From positions 1 to 53,815 of the forward strand of contig NZ_JAFRNB010000079.1 of the NCBI RefSeq assembly GCF_017430385.1: DNA of 53,815 nucleotides, in the 5' to 3' direction. Shown here piece by piece: positions 49,804-53,815 of the stretch (position 1 is the first letter of the stretch; every line of letters begins with the position of its first letter). The notes below the pieces were generated by a model. That model was not told the origin of the DNA and ran no database searches. It was given only the letters and a program-made list of their open reading frames with translations. This stretch comes from Treponema sp. GTDB taxonomy: Bacteria; Spirochaetota; Spirochaetia; Treponematales; Treponemataceae. A program made the position numbers and the translations under genes.

Positions 49804-51767
49804 TAACTGTAGCCCTCCGGTCCTTTGACATCATCGAGATTAGGCTGCTCATATTTGCCGCGGCGGACAAATCCATCCTCGTAGAAGAAAGTGACACCCT
49901 TAGTGTCAGCACGAACTTCATCCTTTTCATCACGGACAAAAATCTTTACGCCGGAATAAACCGTTCCCTGAGCATAAACCTTTCCGATATTCTTAAGCTC
50001 ACGCAACCTTGCCTGAATCCGCTCGATTTCTTCGTTGTACTGAATATTTTCTTCGATGATTTCGTTCTTTTGCTCATTCAGGTTTATAAGGCTCTCTTCC
50101 TTTTCTTTAGGAAGTGATTTTCGAACCTTTTTCATGTTCTCAAGAGTCGCGATGTTGAGTTCCAAGTCATCGAGAATCTTAATATTGTTGTTCTGGTTTT
50201 CAAGAAGCTCTTCAAGTCGTTTCTTTGCACGAGGATCAAAGCCGACCGAAATGACAGTCTCTGTACCACCGCCCTCAGAACCGATATTCTTTGCGATTAC
50301 GGCCTCTGTCGCGAACAAGTTTCCGCCAGTAATCTGAGCACGCTTTCCGTTGAGGATAATCTTCTTTTGTGCAGAAACCTCGCTGTTCATGATTGAGTCC
50401 GTTACGATGATATTTTCCTCGACCTGAACCGTCGTGTTCTGAATGAATTTTGCCCAAAGTGAGCCACCGCAGACAATTTTGCCTTCATCACGGCCGATGA
50501 TACCGGAAGAAACGATGATGTCACCGTCAGATTCAAGAGTACATTTGCCGACCGTTCCGGAAACTTCGATATTGCCTGAAGCCTTGACATTGAAGCCGTC
50601 CTCGACAGCACCTTTGACAACGACTGTTCCGAGGAAAGTGATGTTACCTGTCTTGATATTAACGCCCTCGACTTCCATGATAGGCTCAACACAGATTTTA
50701 TCATTGATAAGAAGAACCTGACCGTTTGCATCGGCAAGGATTGTGCGTCCGTCAGTATCAACACGGACATTCTTTCCGAGAGGAAGCTGAATGTCACGGC
50801 CGTTCTTAGCCTCAAGATAGCGTCCGTAAAGCGTTTTGCCGGCTTTGCCCTGCTCCGCAAGCATTTTCTGTGCAAGAGGCTGACCTGCGACGACATTCTG
50901 AATAAGGTTAAGCTCCTTGAAGTCAACCTGACCGTTAGCAGCCTGTTTTGCCTTGATTTTAGATCGGTCTGTCTCGAAGTTGTATGTGATATAGGCATCC
51001 TTTCCGTCAACAGGAAGGACAGCCTCAGCCACGACAACCGGCTCATTGTATTTTGGTTTGTCAATCAAAGCCTGGATTTTCTCATCGGAAATACCGGCAA
51101 CAACACCCTGCTGGGTAAGGGCTTTTTTTATCTGCTCGACAGTAATATCCGCGCCGCCCAATGACGGAGGATTTATAGTGGCAGTTGCCTTCATCTCATC
51201 GCTCGTAACATCGATTACGAAAATAGCATCTGCTGAAGGCTCATGATTGTATTCACCGATAATCTGATATTCATCATCAGAACCATTCTTAACGATTGAG
51301 CGAACAAGATCAGCATCAAAATTCTTTGTGTCAGGACGGTTCAGATCCTCAAGGACAACCTCTGGGTCAACATATTTGCCATCACCAACCGGCATAGTAA
51401 CTTTGAGCATGATGTCCGTTCCAAAATGATGAATGAAGTATTCTCCGTCCTTTGAAATGATTTTCTGAATATCTTCTTCGTCCTCGGATTCGATAATCTC
51501 GCCGTTCTTTCCGACAACAACTTTTTTGACTGTATCAGGATTCTGGTAAATTTTAAGGCACCACGGCTTTTTTGCAATTCCCATAAATCCGTCGAATCCA
51601 CGCTCAACAACTTCGTACTCAAGGTTCGCTACCCTAGTATCAAACTGGACTGCAGCATCAGCAAGAGCTTCGTCAAGAGTATCTGCACGAACCTCAATAA
51701 AATTGATGCTCTTATCCTTTGAGAGAAAGCCGGCCATATCCTTGCGAATAGCTTCTAGTGTTACCAT
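49803..51767 (-). CDS. fapA: FapA/DUF342 flagellar assembly-type protein with N-terminal Jag_N-like domain
   Basis: 654 residues. The N-terminal about 60 residues read like a Jag_N domain (EVRADTLDEALADAAVQFD then VERGFDGFMGIAKKPW). The middle and C-terminal parts carry the DUF342/FapA features: a long beta-helix-like region with DGDIIVSSGIIGRDEGKIV and ISVGFDPRAKKRLEELLENQN leading into a coiled coil (about 520-600). FapA-type proteins have been linked to polar flagellar assembly in Vibrio. The ATG at 51767 is three bases after the fliA stop. The Jag_N fusion may bind RNA or membrane-associated partners; that is inference. Confidence 0.8.
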   Translation of the reverse strand: MVTLEAIRKDMAGFLSKDKSINFIEVRADTLDEALADAAVQFDTRVANLEYEVVERGFDGFMGIAKKPWCLKIYQNPDTVKKVVVGKNGEIIESEDEEDIQKIISKDGEYFIHHFGTDIMLKVTMPVGDGKYVDPEVVLEDLNRPDTKNFDADLVRSIVKNGSDDEYQIIGEYNHEPSADAIFVIDVTSDEMKATATINPPSLGGADITVEQIKKALTQQGVVAGISDEKIQALIDKPKYNEPVVVAEAVLPVDGKDAYITYNFETDRSKIKAKQAANGQVDFKELNLIQNVVAGQPLAQKMLAEQGKAGKTLYGRYLEAKNGRDIQLPLGKNVRVDTDGRTILADANGQVLLINDKICVEPIMEVEGVNIKTGNITFLGTVVVKGAVEDGFNVKASGNIEVSGTVGKCTLESDGDIIVSSGIIGRDEGKIVCGGSLWAKFIQNTTVQVEENIIVTDSIMNSEVSAQKKIILNGKRAQITGGNLFATEAVIAKNIGSEGGGTETVISVGFDPRAKKRLEELLENQNNNIKILDDLELNIATLENMKKVRKSLPKEKEESLINLNEQKNEIIEENIQYNEEIERIQARLRELKNIGKVYAQGTVYSGVKIFVRDEKDEVRADTKGVTFFYEDGFVRRGKYEQPNLDDVKGPEGYS

Positions 51768-51770
51768 TTT

Positions 51771-52568
51771 TTAGAAAATTCCCTTTCTGAAATTAGTAAG
51801 CTTGGCTCGCAGATGCAAGTTTGCGTTTGAATGAAGCTGCGATATGCGAGACTCAGACACATCGAGAACCTGACCGATTTCCTTGAAAGTCAAATCCTCG
51901 TGATAGTAAAGGACAATGACCATCTTTTCTTTTTCGGGGAGCTCATTTATTGCCTGAATTATAACTTTTCGGATTTCCTCACGCTCTACCTGCACATCAG
52001 GATTGAGGCTCTGAGGAGACTCGATTGAATCGCCGATTGAAAGATGATCAGAATCATCGCCGGAATACCAGACATCATTTAGTGAAAGAACGCTAGTTCC
52101 GCTGACCTTCATGACAGTATGCTGATATTCCTCAAGACTGAGGTTCATTTCCTTTGCAATTTCTTCGTCCGTGGCAGGGCGGGAAAGCTTGGATTCAAGA
52201 TCAGAGATAACATCCTCAATTTCACGGGATTTCTGACGGACAGAACGCGGAACCCAGTCAAGCTGACGCATTTCATCAAAAATAGCTCCACGGATTCGCG
52301 TAACCGCATAAGTCTTGAATTTTACTTTTTTATCCAAATCATACTTGCTGATTGCATCAAGAAGACCGAACTGACCGAAACCGACCAAATCATCAAATTC
52401 CATGCTGGCAGGAAGACCGACAGAAACTTTGCCGGCAACATATTTAACCAAAGGCATGTATTTTCGGATGATTTTATCTCTGAGGGCAGAAGACTTTGTT
52501 TTTTTGAACTCCTCCCAGAGTGCATCCTCTTCTTCATCATTTATAAATTGTGTTTTTACATTATCCAT
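51771..52568 (-). CDS. fliA: RNA polymerase sigma factor FliA/WhiG
   Basis: Sigma28-family factor for late flagellar genes, 265 residues. Region 2 (YDLDKKVKFKTYAVTRIRGAIFDEMRQLDWVPRSVR, given here as FKTYAVTRIRGAIFDEMR and LDWVPRSVR) and region 4 (LYYHEDLTFKEIGQVLDVS, then SESRISQLHSNA) are clear, including the FliA/WhiG signature DWVPRS. I start at the ATG at 52568 because AAGG is seven bases upstream; a GTG six bases earlier is too close to it. It lies 11 bases after the membrane protein gene and three bases before fapA. In Treponema the sigma28 targets include flaB genes. Confidence 0.95.
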   Translation of the reverse strand: MDNVKTQFINDEEEDALWEEFKKTKSSALRDKIIRKYMPLVKYVAGKVSVGLPASMEFDDLVGFGQFGLLDAISKYDLDKKVKFKTYAVTRIRGAIFDEMRQLDWVPRSVRQKSREIEDVISDLESKLSRPATDEEIAKEMNLSLEEYQHTVMKVSGTSVLSLNDVWYSGDDSDHLSIGDSIESPQSLNPDVQVEREEIRKVIIQAINELPEKEKMVIVLYYHEDLTFKEIGQVLDVSESRISQLHSNANLHLRAKLTNFRKGIF

Positions 52569-52579
52569 ATTCACACCTT

Positions 52580-53347
52580 TTAGTTATTATCCTGTGCAAG
52601 CAATGTCTGAATAGCCTTCGCCATGACATTCGTATCGCCGCTGACAGGCTGTTCTTTCATTTTTGAGCCGCCAGTAGCGAATTCCGTGTCGGTAACAACC
52701 TCAGCCGGAGAATCCAGTTCGGATGCCGTGCCTCCAGATGCCTCCTCAATGCCCATGCTTCCAATATCAGGAAGCTCATCAAGCGACTCTTCCCCACTAG
52801 GAGCAGAAGCCGCCGGAGAAGCATGAGGCGCAGGAGAATCAGAAACCGCAGGCTGTGCAGCACTTTCACCAGAGGCACTTCCAAGACTGACAGGTTTAAA
52901 AGAAGATTCCTGCGCTGGAGAAGAAGGCGCGGCGGCCGGATTTTCGGCGGCACCAGGCTCTGGGACCGGCTCAGAAACTTCTGGCTCAGGCCTGTAAACA
53001 GGAGGCTCAGTTCGTTTTTCGTGCAAATCAGCATGATTTGTGGCAATAGTAAACTTTGGAGACATTCCTTCATCAACAAGATTTGTGTCGTCCACAACAA
53101 TGTTTACGACTCCCCCAACAGGCCTTGAGGGCGCAACATCACCGTCCACGGAAAAACCGTTGCTTTCATTTGAGAGGAATTTTTGATATACGAATGTAAT
53201 TCCGATGCACATGACCCCGAACAAGAGGGCGAAAATCAACGCCCTTATCAAGACATGAGAAAAATTTACACCAGAAACAAGTCCTATAAAAAAAGACAAG
53301 AAAAACCCGATGCAACTACAAAAGCATATATTCTTCGGGTTTATCAT
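52580..53347 (-). CDS. Membrane protein with Pro/Glu/Ala-rich tail, upstream of fliA
   Basis: 255 residues, not recognised. Two membrane helices near the N-terminus (about 6-28 and 32-53) are followed by a soluble segment and then about 130 residues of low-complexity sequence rich in Pro, Glu, Ala and Ser (RPEPEVSEPVPEPGAAENP). The C-terminus has a short helix (DTNVMAKAIQTLLAQ). A GGGAGGA ribosome site precedes the ATG at 53347. It is encoded between flhG and fliA, a position held by small flagellar or chemotaxis regulators in other bacteria, so a role in flagellar control is a context guess. Confidence 0.55.
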   Translation of the reverse strand: MINPKNICFCSCIGFFLSFFIGLVSGVNFSHVLIRALIFALLFGVMCIGITFVYQKFLSNESNGFSVDGDVAPSRPVGGVVNIVVDDTNLVDEGMSPKFTIATNHADLHEKRTEPPVYRPEPEVSEPVPEPGAAENPAAAPSSPAQESSFKPVSLGSASGESAAQPAVSDSPAPHASPAASAPSGEESLDELPDIGSMGIEEASGGTASELDSPAEVVTDTEFATGGSKMKEQPVSGDTNVMAKAIQTLLAQDNN

Positions 53348-53409
53348 AATATCCTCCCATTTATAATTTTAAAGCAGAAAAATCATTAGGTCAAGTTTTT
53401 TAAATTATA

Positions 53410-53815
53410 TTAACCTTTTCGCAAGAATTTTTTAAGGAAGCTTGAGACGCCTTCGCTTGTTCCTGTATCGTTCTTCTCAATGCGACCGACTATATGCTTT
53501 ATACACTGAGCCGGCTTTGAAGTCGGATTAACAACAATAAAAGGCTTCTGACGAATGACCGATGCCTGAACTACCGGATCATCATAAACAAAGCCGATGT
53601 AATCAACTTTCTTGTTAAGGAACTGTCCGGCGATGTTGATGATTCGCTCGGAGATTCGTTTGCCCTCATCAGCGGAGTGAACGCGGTTTACGAGCAGCTT
53701 GATGTTCATCTCCCGGTCAACAAGTTCCGTAGTGATGATTTTTATGATTCCGTAAGCATCGGTGATTGCAGTAGGCTCCGGAGTTGTGACTACATAGACC
53801 TCATCAGCGGCGGCA
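53410..53815 (-). CDS. flhG: FlhG (MinD-like ATPase), 5' end beyond window
   Basis: The 3' 135 codons of a MinD/ParA-superfamily ATPase that sets flagellar number and position with FlhF. The visible part starts within AADEVYVVTTPEPTAITDAYG, a conserved FlhG segment, followed by LLVNRVHSADEGKRISERI and the C-terminal FVYDDPVVQASVIRQKPFI. The Walker A and membrane-targeting N-terminus lie beyond base 53815. The C-terminus ends SSFLKKFLRKG. The membrane-protein gene and fliA follow, matching the flhF-flhG-x-fliA order of spirochaetes. Confidence 0.88.
   Translation of the reverse strand, partial: AAADEVYVVTTPEPTAITDAYGIIKIITTELVDREMNIKLLVNRVHSADEGKRISERIINIAGQFLNKKVDYIGFVYDDPVVQASVIRQKPFIVVNPTSKPAQCIKHIVGRIEKNDTGTSEGVSSFLKKFLRKG

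Overview
The window reads as a chromosomal segment of a Treponema-type spirochaete. The diagnostic genes are two FlaA-family filament sheath proteins next to a class II aldolase, a FliG1-like second FliG, a WhiG/FliA sigma factor in an FlhG-DUF342-SwrB-like neighbourhood, and a tight phoH-pgpH-ybeY set. No rRNA, tRNA, CRISPR array, prophage or intact insertion sequence was recognised. Most genes are on the minus strand and are packed into overlapping operons.

Layout. 1-7.3 kb: translation operon rimP-nusA-infB-rbfA that runs on into clpC (cut by the window start), with a promoter and an attenuator-like leader hairpin. 7.3-13.3 kb: a tocopherol-cyclase-like protein, a small unknown, an M16C peptidase and fliG1. 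13.4-16.3 kb: flaA pair and divergent fba. 16.3-24.1 kb: the lipoproteins NamZ and NagZ (MurNAc/GlcNAc release from peptidoglycan), a solitary ilvB, and a plus-strand S41 peptidase lipoprotein followed by an ATP-grasp enzyme. 24.3-29.7 kb: a proteostasis operon mcsA-mcsB-hscC-J protein-YD-repeat membrane protein. 29.7-33.7 kb: a GC-rich hairpin island, an Rpn nuclease remnant and LolCDE. 33.7-42.5 kb: secreted unknowns, ftsY, prfB with its programmed frameshift, an orphan Cas2-like protein and a TPR protein. 42.6-46.8 kb: phoH-pgpH-ybeY-corC. 47-48.7 kb: glgC and a J-domain-like protein. 48.7 kb to the end: flagellar regulation genes (swrB-like, fapA-like, fliA/whiG, flhG).

Themes. (1) Protein quality control is over-represented: ClpC, McsA, an McsB whose catalytic motifs look degenerate, an HscC-type Hsp70 with a tail-anchored non-HPD J partner, and a translationally coupled YD-repeat membrane protein. 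This cassette is my best candidate for an undescribed system. (2) Several genes without a Shine-Dalgarno sequence have a sigma70-like -10 element placed so that transcription should start at, or a few bases before, the start codon, suggesting leaderless or near-leaderless mRNAs. (3) Four unrelated genes (ilvB, ftsY, prfB, corC) end in heptamer tandem arrays that carry a stop triplet in most units; because the period is 7, the stops cycle through all three frames.

All family calls come from reading motifs. Nothing was searched against a database.
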